A DNA stretch of 58,337 nt from Paracoccaceae bacterium (GTDB lineage: Bacteria; Pseudomonadota; Alphaproteobacteria; Rhodobacterales; Rhodobacteraceae). Shown piece after piece: positions 8,601 to 18,030 of the stretch. The notes beneath the pieces are model-generated. The model saw nothing but the letters and a program-made list of their open reading frames with translations. It did no database searches and was not told the DNA's origin. The position numbers and the translations under genes were made by a program. The DNA lies in NCBI GenBank assembly GCA_027484915.1, contig JAIXSA010000146.1:1-58337 (forward strand). The letters are read 5' to 3'. The first letter of the stretch is position 1; each line of letters starts with the position of its first letter.

Positions 8601-10250
8601 CTACCGCTGCGACACGCGCCAGTTCGGGTTGATCCAGGGCTCCAGGTTTGACGCGGGCAAGGGCGTCCGCCCCAGGATATGATCCGCCGCCTTCTCGCCC
8701 GTCATGATCGACGGGCCGTTCAGGTTGCCGTTCGTCACCTGCGGGAAGATCGACGAATCGGCAACCCGCAGGCCGTCGACCCCGATGACCCGGCACTCCG
8801 GATCGACCACCGCCATCGGGTCGGACGCCCGCCCCATCCGGCAGGTACCGCAGGGATGATAGGCGCTTTCGACATGCTCGCGCAGGAAGTCGTCCAGCTG
8901 CGCGTCCGTCTCGACCCCCGGCCCCGGCTGCAATTCGGCCTTGAGATAGGGCTTGAACGCCTCCTGCCCGAAGATCTCCCGCGTCAGGCGGATGCAGGTG
9001 CGGAAGTCCTCCCAATCCGAAGGGTCGGACATGTAGTTGAACCGGATCACCGGCGCGTCCGTCGGGTTGCCCGACCGCAAGCTGATCGACCCGCGCGACT
9101 TCGACCGCATCGGCCCGACATGGGCCTGGAAGCCGTGCCCTGCGGCAACTGCCTTGCCGTCGTAGCGCACCGCGAGCGGCAGGAAATGGTACTGAATGTC
9201 GGGGTATTCGACGCCCGCCTTGGATCGGATGAAGGCGCAAGCTTCGAACTGGTTCGACGCGCCGGGGCCCTTGCCGGTCAGCAGCCATTGCGCCCCGACC
9301 CAGGCCTTTCCCCAGAGATTCCAGTATTTATAAAGGGTTATCGGCTGGCTTGCCGAGAACTGCATGTAGATTTCCAGATGGTCCTGCAGGTTCGCACCCA
9401 CGCCCGGACGGTCCGCGACGACCTCGATCCCATGCTCGCGCAGATGCGCGGCAGGCCCGATCCCGGACAGCAGCAGAAGCTTGGGCGAGTTGATCGAGGA
9501 CGCCGCGATGATCACCTCGCGCCCCGCCCGGATCACCTGCCGCCCCGCGCGGGTATCGACCTCGACCCCAACGGCACGCTTGCCCTCCATGACGACGCGG
9601 CGGGCAAAGCCCCGGACGACCTGCACGTTCCCTCCCGCCATCGCGGGCTTGAGGTAGGCATTCGCCGCCGACCAGCGCCGCCCCTTGTGGATCGTCGCCT
9701 CGAAGGGCCCGAAGCCTTCCTGCTGCTGCCCGTTGTAATCGGTCGTGACCGGATAGCCCGCCTGTTCACCCGCCTTGATGAAGGCGTCGAAAAGCGGGTT
9801 CTCCCGCGTCCCCCGGCTCACATGCAGCGGCCCGTCGGTCCCCCGGAACTCCGCCCCCGACCCACCGTGCGATTGCTCCATTCGCTTGAAATACGGGAGA
9901 ACGTCCGCATAGCCCCAGCCGTCCGCCCCCAACGCTGCCCAGGTGTCGAAATCCTTCGCGTGGCCACGGACATAGACCATCCCGTTGATGCTGGACGACC
10001 CCCCGATGACCTTCCCCCGCGGCGTCGCAAGCCTGCGCCCGCCCAGATGGGGCTCGGGCTCCGTGGCAAAGCCCCAGTCGTAGATCCCCATGTTCATCGG
10101 GTAGCTCAAGGCCCCCGGCATCTGGATGAACGGGCCGGCATCCGACCCGCCATGCTCGATCACCGTCACCCGCCGACCCGCCTCGGCCAGTCGGTAGGCC
10201 ATCGCGCAGCCTGCCGACCCTGCCCCAACGATCACGTAATCCGCGTGCAT
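8601..10250 (-). CDS. betA: Choline dehydrogenase (GMC oxidoreductase)
   Basis: 549 residues. FAD enzyme oxidising choline to betaine aldehyde. Seen: dinucleotide-binding GAGSAG (9-14), GMC signature region [19 protein letters not shown] (79-97), catalytic-site [12 protein letters not shown] with His at about 465, and TNGNLNGPS near the C-terminus. Length is right for BetA. The ATG at 10250 comes one base after the betI stop (TGAGATG), so it is co-translated with betI. No betaine-aldehyde dehydrogenase (betB) lies in the window. Assignment as choline rather than another alcohol dehydrogenase is supported by betI and choXWV alongside. Confidence 0.93.
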   Translation of the reverse strand: MHADYVIVGAGSAGCAMAYRLAEAGRRVTVIEHGGSDAGPFIQMPGALSYPMNMGIYDWGFATEPEPHLGGRRLATPRGKVIGGSSSINGMVYVRGHAKDFDTWAALGADGWGYADVLPYFKRMEQSHGGSGAEFRGTDGPLHVSRGTRENPLFDAFIKAGEQAGYPVTTDYNGQQQEGFGPFEATIHKGRRWSAANAYLKPAMAGGNVQVVRGFARRVVMEGKRAVGVEVDTRAGRQVIRAGREVIIAASSINSPKLLLLSGIGPAAHLREHGIEVVADRPGVGANLQDHLEIYMQFSASQPITLYKYWNLWGKAWVGAQWLLTGKGPGASNQFEACAFIRSKAGVEYPDIQYHFLPLAVRYDGKAVAAGHGFQAHVGPMRSKSRGSISLRSGNPTDAPVIRFNYMSDPSDWEDFRTCIRLTREIFGQEAFKPYLKAELQPGPGVETDAQLDDFLREHVESAYHPCGTCRMGRASDPMAVVDPECRVIGVDGLRVADSSIFPQVTNGNLNGPSIMTGEKAADHILGRTPLPASNLEPWINPNWRVSQR

Positions 10251-10251
10251 C

Positions 10252-10833
10252 TCAGGCCCCCCGCGCCAACTCGGCTTCCAGGTGACGCAAGGCCAGCGCC
10301 ACAGCCACCGCTCCATCCGGAGCCCCCGATTTCAACACTTCGCGCAAGTAGAGCCCGTCGATCAGCGCGCCGAGCGAATCAGCGATTCCTTCCGCCCGCG
10401 CGCCCGCCAGCGGCCGCAGGCCCGCCAACAGGTTCGACCGCAGCCGCTTCTGGTAGACCGCCAGAAGCCGCTTCGCCTCGGGCACCGTCTGCGCAAGCAC
10501 CCAGAAGTTCAGCCAGGCCCCCACCGCCTCGCGCCGGAAGTTGCCGGGGCTGAACGACGCGCGCAGCACCGCCCGGATCCGCCCCTCCGGCCCCTCGGCA
10601 GCCGCCAGCGCACCCCGCACTTCGGCCCCGTACAGCGTCATGATGTGGCGCATCGCAGCCAGGAACATCTCTTCCTTCGACCCGAAGTAATGATGCGCCA
10701 GGGCCGAGGACATCCCCGCCCGCTTGGCGATCTGGCTGACGGTCACGTCCAGCGATCCCACCCTGCCGATCTCGACAATGGTGGCTTTTACCAGCGCTTC
10801 CTTGCGGATAGGCTCCATCCCAAGCTTCGGCAT
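10252..10833 (-). CDS. betI: Choline-responsive TetR repressor BetI
   Basis: 193 residues from the ATG at 10833 (start [14 protein letters not shown], the usual BetI N-terminus); an in-frame start 30 bases upstream is less likely. The TetR helix-turn-helix is [21 protein letters not shown] (about 31-51), followed by the ligand/dimer domain. In other bacteria BetI represses the bet genes and choline releases it. It lies head to head with choX, with a short palindrome between them, so it probably controls both transcripts. Confidence 0.92.
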   Translation of the reverse strand: MPKLGMEPIRKEALVKATIVEIGRVGSLDVTVSQIAKRAGMSSALAHHYFGSKEEMFLAAMRHIMTLYGAEVRGALAAAEGPEGRIRAVLRASFSPGNFRREAVGAWLNFWVLAQTVPEAKRLLAVYQKRLRSNLLAGLRPLAGARAEGIADSLGALIDGLYLREVLKSGAPDGAVAVALALRHLEAELARGA

Positions 10834-10883
10834 ATCGGTCTGGCCCCAGAAAACTCTTGCCAAACCGAATAAGGGCGAAGTTT

Positions 10884-10897
10884 ATTGACTCGTCAAT
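10884..10897. promoter_or_regulatory. Candidate BetI operator between betI and choX
   Basis: ATTGAC-TC-GTCAAT, a perfect 6-bp inverted repeat with a 2-base centre, in the 87-base gap between the divergent betI (starts 10833) and choX (starts 10921). Position and symmetry suit a TetR-family operator for both promoters. Confidence 0.6.
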
Positions 10898-10920
10898 CAA
10901 CAAAAACACGGGGAGCTTCC

Positions 10921-11856
10921 TTGTCTATCAGATCCACCCTCCTCACGACTGTCGTGACTTTCGCATTGGCCGGATCGGCCTTTGCCGAAGGCTGCGACAA
11001 GATCGTGTTCTCCGACGTCGGCTGGACCGACATCACCGCCACCACCGCCGCGACCGCCCTGGTCCTGCAGGCGCTGGGATATGAGACCGAGACCCAGATG
11101 CTTGCCGTCCCCGTGACCTACGAGGCGATGGCCTCGGGCGATGTCGATGTCTTCCTCGGCAACTGGATGCCCACGATGGAATCGAACATCGCGCCCTACC
11201 GCGATGCCAAGACCGTCGACGTGGTCCGTGCCAACCTGGAAGGCGCCAAGTACACGCTGGCCACCAACGCCAAGGGGGCCGAGCTTGGCATCAAGGACTT
11301 TGCCGACATCGCCACCCATGCCGCCGATCTCGACAACAAGATCTTCGGGATCGAGGCAGGAAACGACGGCAACAAGTTGATCCTCGACATGATCGACACC
11401 GACAAGTTCGGCCTGAAGACCGCGGGCATCGAACTCGTCGAATCCTCCGAACAGGGGATGCTGGCCGAAGTCACCCGTGCCGACAACGAGGGCAAGGCCA
11501 TCATTTTCCTCGGCTGGGAACCCCACCCGATGAACGCCAACTACAAGATGACCTACCTGACCGGCGGCGATGACGTGTTCGGCCCGAACTTCGGGGGTGC
11601 CACCGTCTTCACCAACACCCGCGCGGGCTATGTCGCGGAATGCCCGAACCAGGGCAAGCTTCTGCAGAACCTCTCCTTCTCCCTGGCGATGGAGAACGAG
11701 ATCATGGGTGCTATCCTGAACGACGGGACCGACCCGGCCGAGGCCGCCAAGACCTGGCTGGCCGCCAACCCCGATGCCTGGAAGCCCTGGCTCGACGGCG
11801 TGACCACCAAGGATGGTGGCGATGCCGTCGCGGCGGTGGAAGCCGCGCTGAAGTAA
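10921..11856 (+). CDS. choX: Choline ABC transporter, periplasmic choline-binding protein
   Basis: 311 residues from a TTG start at 10921, five bases after GGGGAG (10910-10915). An upstream in-frame TTG at 10885 lies inside the operator palindrome and has no ribosome site. Signal peptide MSIRSTLLTT...GSAFA, cut near residue 22. The mature protein matches the OpuAC/ChoX family, with Trp 35 (VGWTD), Trp 82 (GNWMP) and a later LGWEPHP supplying the aromatic cage that binds the choline headgroup. First gene of choXWV; a hairpin after it probably raises its yield over the permease. Confidence 0.93.
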   Translation: MSIRSTLLTTVVTFALAGSAFAEGCDKIVFSDVGWTDITATTAATALVLQALGYETETQMLAVPVTYEAMASGDVDVFLGNWMPTMESNIAPYRDAKTVDVVRANLEGAKYTLATNAKGAELGIKDFADIATHAADLDNKIFGIEAGNDGNKLILDMIDTDKFGLKTAGIELVESSEQGMLAEVTRADNEGKAIIFLGWEPHPMNANYKMTYLTGGDDVFGPNFGGATVFTNTRAGYVAECPNQGKLLQNLSFSLAMENEIMGAILNDGTDPAEAAKTWLAANPDAWKPWLDGVTTKDGGDAVAAVEAALK

Positions 11857-11864
11857 GACGCTAC

Positions 11865-11888
11865 GGCCCCGGGAGCCAACCCGGGGCC
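11865..11888 (+). terminator. Intercistronic hairpin between choX and choW
   Basis: Perfect 9-bp stem (11865-11873 with 11880-11888) around AGCCAA, nine bases after the choX stop, with no proper T-run (CATTACTTTGG). A partial terminator or a 3' stabiliser of choX mRNA is more likely than a full stop, because choW follows 24 bases later. Confidence 0.6.
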
Positions 11889-11912
11889 CATTACTTTGGA
11901 CGGGGGGTAAAG

Positions 11913-12761
11913 ATGCTTTGGCTTACTTACTTGTTGGAACTGTTTCAGCAGAAAATTCCGGTCGGAAAATACTCGAAAATCCTCTTCGACTGGATGAAGA
12001 CGCACCTGACCGCCTTCTTCGACGGAATTTCCTATGTGTTGGAAGGTCTGATCGGCGGCATCCTCTGGCTCTTGCAGGCCCCCCCCGCCCTGGTGATCGT
12101 GGCCCTCTTCGTCGCACTCACCTGGTATCTGCAGCGGAACTGGAAGGTCTGCCTCGGCATCGCGCTTGGCTGGCTTTTCGTGATCAACCAGGGCTACTGG
12201 AAGGAAACCACCGAAAGCCTGACCCTGATCATCGCCTCTTGCGTCGTCTGCCTGGGGATCGGAATCCCGATCGGCATCGCCGCCGCGCATCGGCCGAAAC
12301 TCTACGCTGCGATCAGTCCGATCCTCGACCTGATGCAGACCCTGCCGACCTTCGTCTACCTGATCCCGGCCATCGTCTTCTTCGGCACCGGCCTTGTCCC
12401 AGGCCTGATCGCCACCGTGATCTTCGTCCTGCCCGCACCCATCCGACTGACCCATCTTGGCGTCGTCTCGACCCCCACCGCGCTCTTGGAGGCCGCAACG
12501 GCCTTTGGGGCGACACCCCGGCAGCGACTTTGGAAAGTCGAACTTCCCTGGGCGCGGCCGCAGATCATGGCCGGGCTGACCCAAACCATCATGCTCTCGC
12601 TGTCGATGGTCGTCATCGCCTCGATGGTGGGGGCCAAGGGCCTTGGCAACCCCGTGATGCGCGCCCTTGCCAACGTCGACGCCGCCAAAGGCTTTGAATC
12701 GGGCTTCGTCATCGTCGTCGTCGCCATCGCGCTTGACCGCATGCTGAGGGTTTCGAAATGA
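11913..12761 (+). CDS. choW: Choline ABC transporter permease
   Basis: 282 residues from the ATG at 11913, after a GGGGGG tract eight bases upstream. An upstream in-frame extension would run through choX and is rejected. Five to six membrane segments; the binding-protein-dependent permease loop is seen as GATPRQRLWKVELPWARPQI, where the permease touches the ATPase. C-terminus MVGAKGLGNPVMRALANVDAAKGFESG is typical of ProW/ChoW. Stop overlaps the choV start (ATGA). Confidence 0.94.
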   Translation: MLWLTYLLELFQQKIPVGKYSKILFDWMKTHLTAFFDGISYVLEGLIGGILWLLQAPPALVIVALFVALTWYLQRNWKVCLGIALGWLFVINQGYWKETTESLTLIIASCVVCLGIGIPIGIAAAHRPKLYAAISPILDLMQTLPTFVYLIPAIVFFGTGLVPGLIATVIFVLPAPIRLTHLGVVSTPTALLEAATAFGATPRQRLWKVELPWARPQIMAGLTQTIMLSLSMVVIASMVGAKGLGNPVMRALANVDAAKGFESGFVIVVVAIALDRMLRVSK

Positions 12762-13789
12762 GCCGCCCTGCCGTCATCTTCGACCGTGTCTCCATTGTCT
12801 TCGGCGACAACCCCGACCGCGCCCTGCCCCTGATGGACCAGGGCAAGACCAGGCAAGAGGTGCAGCAGGCCTGCGGCCAGGTGCTTGGCGTGCATGATTG
12901 CTCCTTGACCGTGGCCGAGGGCGAAATCCTTGTTCTCATGGGCCTTTCCGGCTCGGGGAAATCCACACTCCTCCGCGGGGTCAACGCGCTGAACCCGGTC
13001 GTCCGGGGCGAGGTTCAGATCCTTGACGGCGACAAGATGGCTTCGGTGACGAAGGCCAGCCCCGAAACACTTCGCCGCCTGCGCGCGACCCGCGTCGCGA
13101 TGGTCTTTCAGCAGTTTGGCCTCCTGCCCTGGCGCACGGTCCGCGAAAACGTGGGCCTGGGGCTGGAGCTTGCGGGCATGTCACCCGAAGCGCGCAAGCC
13201 CAAGGTCGACGCCCAGCTGGAACTGGTGAACCTAAGCCAATGGGCCGAACGCAAGGTCGGCGACCTGTCCGGCGGCATGCAGCAGCGTGTCGGGCTGGCG
13301 CGGGCCTTCGCCACCGAAGCGCCAATCCTGCTGATGGACGAACCTTTCTCGGCCCTCGACCCGCTGATCCGCACCAAGCTGCAGGACGAACTTCTGGACC
13401 TGCAAAGGAAGCTGAAGCGCACCATCGTCTTCGTCAGCCACGACCTGGACGAGGCGTTCAAGATCGGCAACCGCATTGCCCTCATGGAAGGCGGACGCAT
13501 CGTGCAGTGCGGCACGGCGCGGGAGATCATCGCAAACCCGGTGTCCGACTATGTCGCGGATTTCGTCGCCCACATGAACCCGCTTGGCGTGTTGACCGCG
13601 CGCGACGTGATGGAGCACGGCGAAGCCTCCGCGACCGCCCGCTCCCTCGATGCGGAAACGCCGGTCAAACACATCATGGACCTGATGAGCCAAGGCGTGG
13701 CCGAACTGGTGGTGACGGAAAACGGCCGGAACCTCGGCATGATCCGCACCGCCGGGCTAATGGCCAAACTGATCAACCCACGGGGCTAG
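12758..13789 (+). CDS. choV: Choline ABC transporter ATP-binding protein
   Basis: 343 residues. Walker A GLSGSGKST (62-70), ABC signature LSGGMQQRVGLARA, Walker B ILLMDEPFSALDP and the switch His in VFVSHDLDEA. The N-terminal extension before the ABC core (residues 1-50) and the C-terminal CBS-like tail (ETPVKHIMDLMSQGVAELVV) are as in the ProV/ChoV subfamily. Translationally coupled to choW by a 4-base overlap. Ends seven bases before the palindromic element at 13796. Confidence 0.95.
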   Translation: MSRPAVIFDRVSIVFGDNPDRALPLMDQGKTRQEVQQACGQVLGVHDCSLTVAEGEILVLMGLSGSGKSTLLRGVNALNPVVRGEVQILDGDKMASVTKASPETLRRLRATRVAMVFQQFGLLPWRTVRENVGLGLELAGMSPEARKPKVDAQLELVNLSQWAERKVGDLSGGMQQRVGLARAFATEAPILLMDEPFSALDPLIRTKLQDELLDLQRKLKRTIVFVSHDLDEAFKIGNRIALMEGGRIVQCGTAREIIANPVSDYVADFVAHMNPLGVLTARDVMEHGEASATARSLDAETPVKHIMDLMSQGVAELVVTENGRNLGMIRTAGLMAKLINPRG

Positions 13790-13795
13790 GGGGAC

Positions 13796-13868
13796 CTCCT
13801 CGAGCACCTCGTGCACTCGTCGGAAGGGTCGCGCCACCCCGCGAGGAGTGCACGAAGTGCTCGACGAG
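13796..13868. repeat. Convergent-gene palindrome, copy 2
   Basis: Arms at 13796-13822 and 13842-13868, 27 bases each, pairing at all but three positions. Blocks CTCGTCG, CTTCG and CTCCTCG are again separated by four bases, here AGCA and TGCA, so each arm can also fold on itself (GCAC..GTGC). It begins six bases after the choV stop; the convergent topA stop is at 13966. Confidence 0.8.
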
Positions 13869-13965
13869 CCGCCCCGAAAAGCCACGCCAAAGGTTAAACC
13901 TGGGTAAACGACCGCACCCAACCCCTTGATTTCATGTGCATCGAAAACCACGCCGCGCGCGGCGC

Positions 13966-16551
13966 TCACTCCGCCTTTGCCGCCGTCTTCTTCGGGGCAG
14001 CCTTCTTCGCCCCCGCCTTTGCCGGGGCCTTCTTCGCCGCAGGCTTGGCCGCCGCCGCCTTCTTTGGGGCCGCCTTCTTCTTCCCGCCCGACTTCCCCGC
14101 CTTCTCCGCGATCAGGACCAGGGCCTCCTCCAGGGTGACCGACTCCGGCTCCACCCCCTTCGGCAAGGTCGCGTTGACCTTCTCCCACTTCACATAGGGC
14201 CCATACTTGCCCGGCATCACCTGGACCTCACCCCCATCCGGATGCGCCCCCAGCACCTTCAACGGCCCCGCCTTCGTCGCCCCACCGCGCCGCCCGGCAA
14301 GTTTCTGTGCCAGCACTTCCACCGCCCTGTTCATCCCGATGGAGAACACCTCCTCCACCTCGGGCAGGTTCGCATAGACCGACCCATGCTTCACATAAGG
14401 CCCGAACCGCCCGATCCCCGCCTCGACCAGTACCCCGTCCTCCGGATGCTTGCCCACCTCGCGTGGCAGGGACAGCAGCGCCAGCGCCCGCTCAAGGGTC
14501 AGCCCATCGGGTGTCCACCCTTTCGGAAGGCTCGCCCGGTCGGGCTTGGGATTGGCCTCGCTTGCTTCCCCCCGCTGGACATACGGCCCGAAGCGCCCCG
14601 CCCGCAGGCTGACCTCGATCCCGTTCTCGTCCTGCCCCAGGATGCGCCCGTCCGACGCAGCCGACTCAGCATCCCCCGCCAGAGGCCGGGTATACCGGCA
14701 CTCCGGGTAGTTGCCGCAACCGATGAATGCCCCGCCCGACCGGGCGGTCTTCAAGTGCAGGCGTCCCGAACCACAAGTCGGGCAGACCCGGGGATCGCTG
14801 CCATCCGCCCTTGCAGGATAGAGGTGCGGCGCGAGGAACTCATCCAGCTTTTCCAGCACCTCACCGATCCGAAGGTCCGCCGTTTCCGCCACAGCAGCCG
14901 AGAAATCACGCCAGAACCGCGCCAGCACGTCCTTGTATTCGCGGTCCCCGGCCGAGACATCGTCCAGCTCCGCCTCCAGGTCGGCGGTGAAATCATACTC
15001 CACATAGCGGTGGAAGAAGTTCGACAGGAAGGCCGTCACCAGCCGCCCCTTGTCCTCGGGGAAAAGCCGGTTCTTGTCCTTCCGGACGTATTCGCGGTCG
15101 ACAATCGTAGTCAGGATGGAGGCGTACGTTGAGGGCCGACCGATCCCAAGTTCTTCCATCCGCTTGACCAGCGTCGCCTCGGTATAGCGCGGCGGGGGCT
15201 GGGTGAAGTGCTGCTCGGGCGTCACGCCACCCTTGTCGACCTTCTCGCCCTGCATGACCTGCGGCAGACGGCCTTCCTCGTCATCCTCGTCGTCGCGGCC
15301 CTGGTCGTAGACCTTGAGGTAGCCGTCGAACAGCACCACCTGCCCGTTTGCCCGGAACCCCACCTCGCCGTCCGGCGAGACCACGTCAACCGCCGTCCGC
15401 TCCAGCCGCGCCGCCGCCATCTGGCTGCTGATCGTGCGCTTCCAAATCAGGTCGTACAGTTTGCGCTGGTCCTCTTCGACGCGGATCTTTTCCGGCCCCA
15501 AGCCCATATCTGTCGGCCGGATGCATTCATGCGCTTCCTGAGCGTTCTTGGCCTTGTTCTTGTACATGCGGGGAGAGTCCGGGACATAGGCCTTGCCGAA
15601 GCGCTTTTCGATCTCGCCGCGCGTCGCCATCACCGCTTCGGGGGCCATGTCGATGCCGTCGGTCCGCATGTACGTGATGTAGCCCGCTTCATACAGCCGC
15701 TGCGCCGCATTCATACACTGCTTGGCACCCATACCGTACTTGCGGGACGCCTCCTGCTGCAGGGTGGAGGTCATGAAGGGCGGCCAGGGGTTGCGGGTGG
15801 CGGGTTTGGATTCGACCGCCGAAACCGAGAATGTTCGAGAAGTGCAAGCCGAAACGGCCAGTTCCGCCGCAGTGGCAGTTGGAATGTCGAATTTCTGCAG
15901 TTTCTTGCCGCCAAGGGTGACAAGACCCGCTTCGAATTCCTGGCCGCGCGGGGTGCGGAAGACGGCCTTGACGGTCCAGTATTCCTGGGCCTTGAAGGCC
16001 TCGATCTCCATCTCGCGCTCGACGATCAGGCGGAGGCAGACCGATTGAACGCGGCCTGCGGATTTCGCCCCCGGCAGCTTGCGCCAGAGGACCGGCGACA
16101 GGGTGAAGCCCACCAGATAGTCCAGAGCGCGGCGGGCGAGGTAGGCCTCGACCAGCGGTGTGTCGATGTCGCGGGGTTCCTTCATCGCCTTCGTCACCGC
16201 GTCCTTGGTGATGGCGTTGAAGGTCACGCGGGCGACCTTTTTCCCTTTCTTCAGGCTTGACTGCAGGGCTTCCTTCAGGTGCCAGCTGATCGCCTCGCCC
16301 TCGCGATCCGGGTCGGTAGCAAGGATCAGCGTATCGTCGGTCTTCAACGCCTCGGTGATCGCGCGGATGTGCTTCTTCGACTCGGGAGCAACCTCCCACA
16401 GCATGTCGAATCCATGCTCTGGGTCGACCGAACCGTCCTTTGCGGGCAGGTCGCGGACGTGGCCATATGAGGCCAGGACGGTGAAGTCCGGGCCCAGATA
16501 TTTGTTGATTGTCTTGGCCTTGGCGGGGGATTCCACGACGACGACTGGCAT
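13966..16551 (-). CDS. topA: DNA topoisomerase I
   Basis: 861 residues from the ATG at 16551 (start MPVVVVESPAKAKT). Relaxes negative supercoils. Toprim domain at the N-terminus (ESPAKAKTINKYLG; ATDPDREGE), active-site Tyr in GYITYMRTDG, one C4 zinc finger (CPTCGSG...IGCGNYPEC), then three TopoI C-terminal repeats with GRFGPYV / GKYGPYVKW, and a lysine-alanine tail (AAPKKAAAAKPAAKKAP) like histone H1, common in alphaproteobacteria. The 159 bases upstream, to the dprA stop, hold nothing else I can support. Confidence 0.97.
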   Translation of the reverse strand: MPVVVVESPAKAKTINKYLGPDFTVLASYGHVRDLPAKDGSVDPEHGFDMLWEVAPESKKHIRAITEALKTDDTLILATDPDREGEAISWHLKEALQSSLKKGKKVARVTFNAITKDAVTKAMKEPRDIDTPLVEAYLARRALDYLVGFTLSPVLWRKLPGAKSAGRVQSVCLRLIVEREMEIEAFKAQEYWTVKAVFRTPRGQEFEAGLVTLGGKKLQKFDIPTATAAELAVSACTSRTFSVSAVESKPATRNPWPPFMTSTLQQEASRKYGMGAKQCMNAAQRLYEAGYITYMRTDGIDMAPEAVMATRGEIEKRFGKAYVPDSPRMYKNKAKNAQEAHECIRPTDMGLGPEKIRVEEDQRKLYDLIWKRTISSQMAAARLERTAVDVVSPDGEVGFRANGQVVLFDGYLKVYDQGRDDEDDEEGRLPQVMQGEKVDKGGVTPEQHFTQPPPRYTEATLVKRMEELGIGRPSTYASILTTIVDREYVRKDKNRLFPEDKGRLVTAFLSNFFHRYVEYDFTADLEAELDDVSAGDREYKDVLARFWRDFSAAVAETADLRIGEVLEKLDEFLAPHLYPARADGSDPRVCPTCGSGRLHLKTARSGGAFIGCGNYPECRYTRPLAGDAESAASDGRILGQDENGIEVSLRAGRFGPYVQRGEASEANPKPDRASLPKGWTPDGLTLERALALLSLPREVGKHPEDGVLVEAGIGRFGPYVKHGSVYANLPEVEEVFSIGMNRAVEVLAQKLAGRRGGATKAGPLKVLGAHPDGGEVQVMPGKYGPYVKWEKVNATLPKGVEPESVTLEEALVLIAEKAGKSGGKKKAAPKKAAAAKPAAKKAPAKAGAKKAAPKKTAAKAE

Positions 16552-16710
16552 GTGTTCCTGAAACTCCCGGGCCGGCAAATGGCGGCGCAACATGTGGGCG
16601 AAGCTGCGCGGTTGTCAACCGGGGGTGCCTTGGCGGCGGCTTGGCACTTCCCTGCGGTCGCTTCTCGCAGATGCAAGCGAAGACCGACCGAAGGAAGGGA
16701 TGAGCGTCGG

Positions 16711-17859
16711 TCAGTCGACCCGTGCCAGCAGGCCGCCGGGCTGGCGGGCGATGCGGCCGTCAAGTTCCAGCGTCAGAAGTTCGGGCGCAAGCTGAGCGGG
16801 CGTCACGTTCAGATCGCGCATCAGCTGGTCCTCGGCCAGGGGGCTGGGGCCAAGGCGGTTCAGGATCATCGAGTGGAGTAGCGCCACTTCTTTCAGCGGG
16901 CGCTGCGGGGTCTGGGGGCCGGGAAGCGGGGGTAGGCGCGATTCCGGCTCGGGCGTCCCGTCGGTGGGGGCACCAAGCGCCTCCATCACGTCCTGCGGGC
17001 CACGGATCAAGAGTGCGCCATCGCGGATCAGCATGTTGCAGCCCGAGGCGCGGGCGTCGAAGGGGTGGCCGGGGACGGCCATTACCTCACGGCCATATTC
17101 CAGCGCGGCCTTGGCGGTGATCAGGCTGCCGGATTTTGCGGCGGCCTCCACCACCACAACGGCGCGAGACAGCCCGGCGACAATGCGGTTTCGAAGCGGG
17201 AAGTGCCGCGCCTGGGGTTCCAGGCCGGGAGGATGTTCGCTGATCCGGCAGCCGGCTGCGTCGATTGCGGCGGCGAGGGCCGCGTTCTCGGGCGGGTAGA
17301 TCGCGTCGATGCCGCCCGCCATGACGGCAACGGTGCGGCCCTGTCCTTCCAATGCGGCCTCGTGCGCGGCGGCGTCGATGCCGCGGGCCAGGCCAGAGAT
17401 GACGGTGAACCCAGCCTCGGACAGGCCAGCCCCCAGCCGTCGCGCCATGCGGGTGCCAAGCGAGGACGCATTGCGGGCACCCACCATGCCGACAGAGGGG
17501 TGGTTCAGAAGCGCCACATCGCCGATCGCCCAAAGGACCGGGGGAGCGTCCGGGATTTCGGCCAGTGCCCGGGGATAGTCCGGCTCACCATGCATCAGAA
17601 GCCGTGCGCCCAGGGCCTGGCCCTTCTTAAATTCGGCCTGGACCACGCCCAGGGGACAGACCTCATACTCCTCGACTCCGGCAGCCTTGGCGATGCCAGG
17701 CAAAGCCTCCAGCGCGGCTTTCGCCGTCCCATGCTCGGCCAGCAGCCGGTGATAGGTCACGGCTCCGACGCGGCGCGAGCGAACGAGGCGGAGCCGGTCG
17801 AGACGGTCCTCCTTAAGGGGTGTGGGGTGTGTGGGGTTCGAAAGCTGCCCGTCCGCCAT
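16711..17859 (-). CDS. dprA: DNA-processing protein DprA (Smf)
   Basis: 382 residues. Loads RecA on incoming single-stranded DNA during transformation. An N-terminal SAM-like helical region (about 18-90) is followed by the Rossmann-like DprA core: VGMVGARNASSLG, SGLARGIDAAAHEAAL, AVMAGGIDAIYPPENAAL, FPLRNRIVAGLSRAVVVVEA and KSGSLITAKAALEYGREVMAVPG. The C-terminal winged-helix domain (about 310-382) ends in LDGRIARQPGGLLARVD. Precedes topA in the same direction, a frequent dprA-topA order. No other competence gene is in the window. Confidence 0.96.
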   Translation of the reverse strand: MADGQLSNPTHPTPLKEDRLDRLRLVRSRRVGAVTYHRLLAEHGTAKAALEALPGIAKAAGVEEYEVCPLGVVQAEFKKGQALGARLLMHGEPDYPRALAEIPDAPPVLWAIGDVALLNHPSVGMVGARNASSLGTRMARRLGAGLSEAGFTVISGLARGIDAAAHEAALEGQGRTVAVMAGGIDAIYPPENAALAAAIDAAGCRISEHPPGLEPQARHFPLRNRIVAGLSRAVVVVEAAAKSGSLITAKAALEYGREVMAVPGHPFDARASGCNMLIRDGALLIRGPQDVMEALGAPTDGTPEPESRLPPLPGPQTPQRPLKEVALLHSMILNRLGPSPLAEDQLMRDLNVTPAQLAPELLTLELDGRIARQPGGLLARVD

Positions 17860-18030
17860 CCGTTGCCTCGCCTCGTTCGCACGGGCACTCTGCGCCGCAG
17901 GTGGTTAAGGAAGTCTGAACACGGACCCGACTCCTCCAGCCTTGAACCTGCTCGGGTTATTTGATCAAATGGACGCAACGCGACCCCCGTGGCCGTTGAT
18001 GAGTCTCGGGGTCCATCAGGGAGCACGATC

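Noticed and set aside
10885-10920. Upstream TTG start for choX
   Set aside because: It lies inside the BetI-like palindrome and lacks a ribosome site; the TTG at 10921 has GGGGAG at the right distance and gives a clean signal peptide.
13926-14197. Plus-strand frames rich in Pro, Ser and Ala at the end of topA
   Set aside because: They are the antisense of the lysine/alanine-rich TopA tail.
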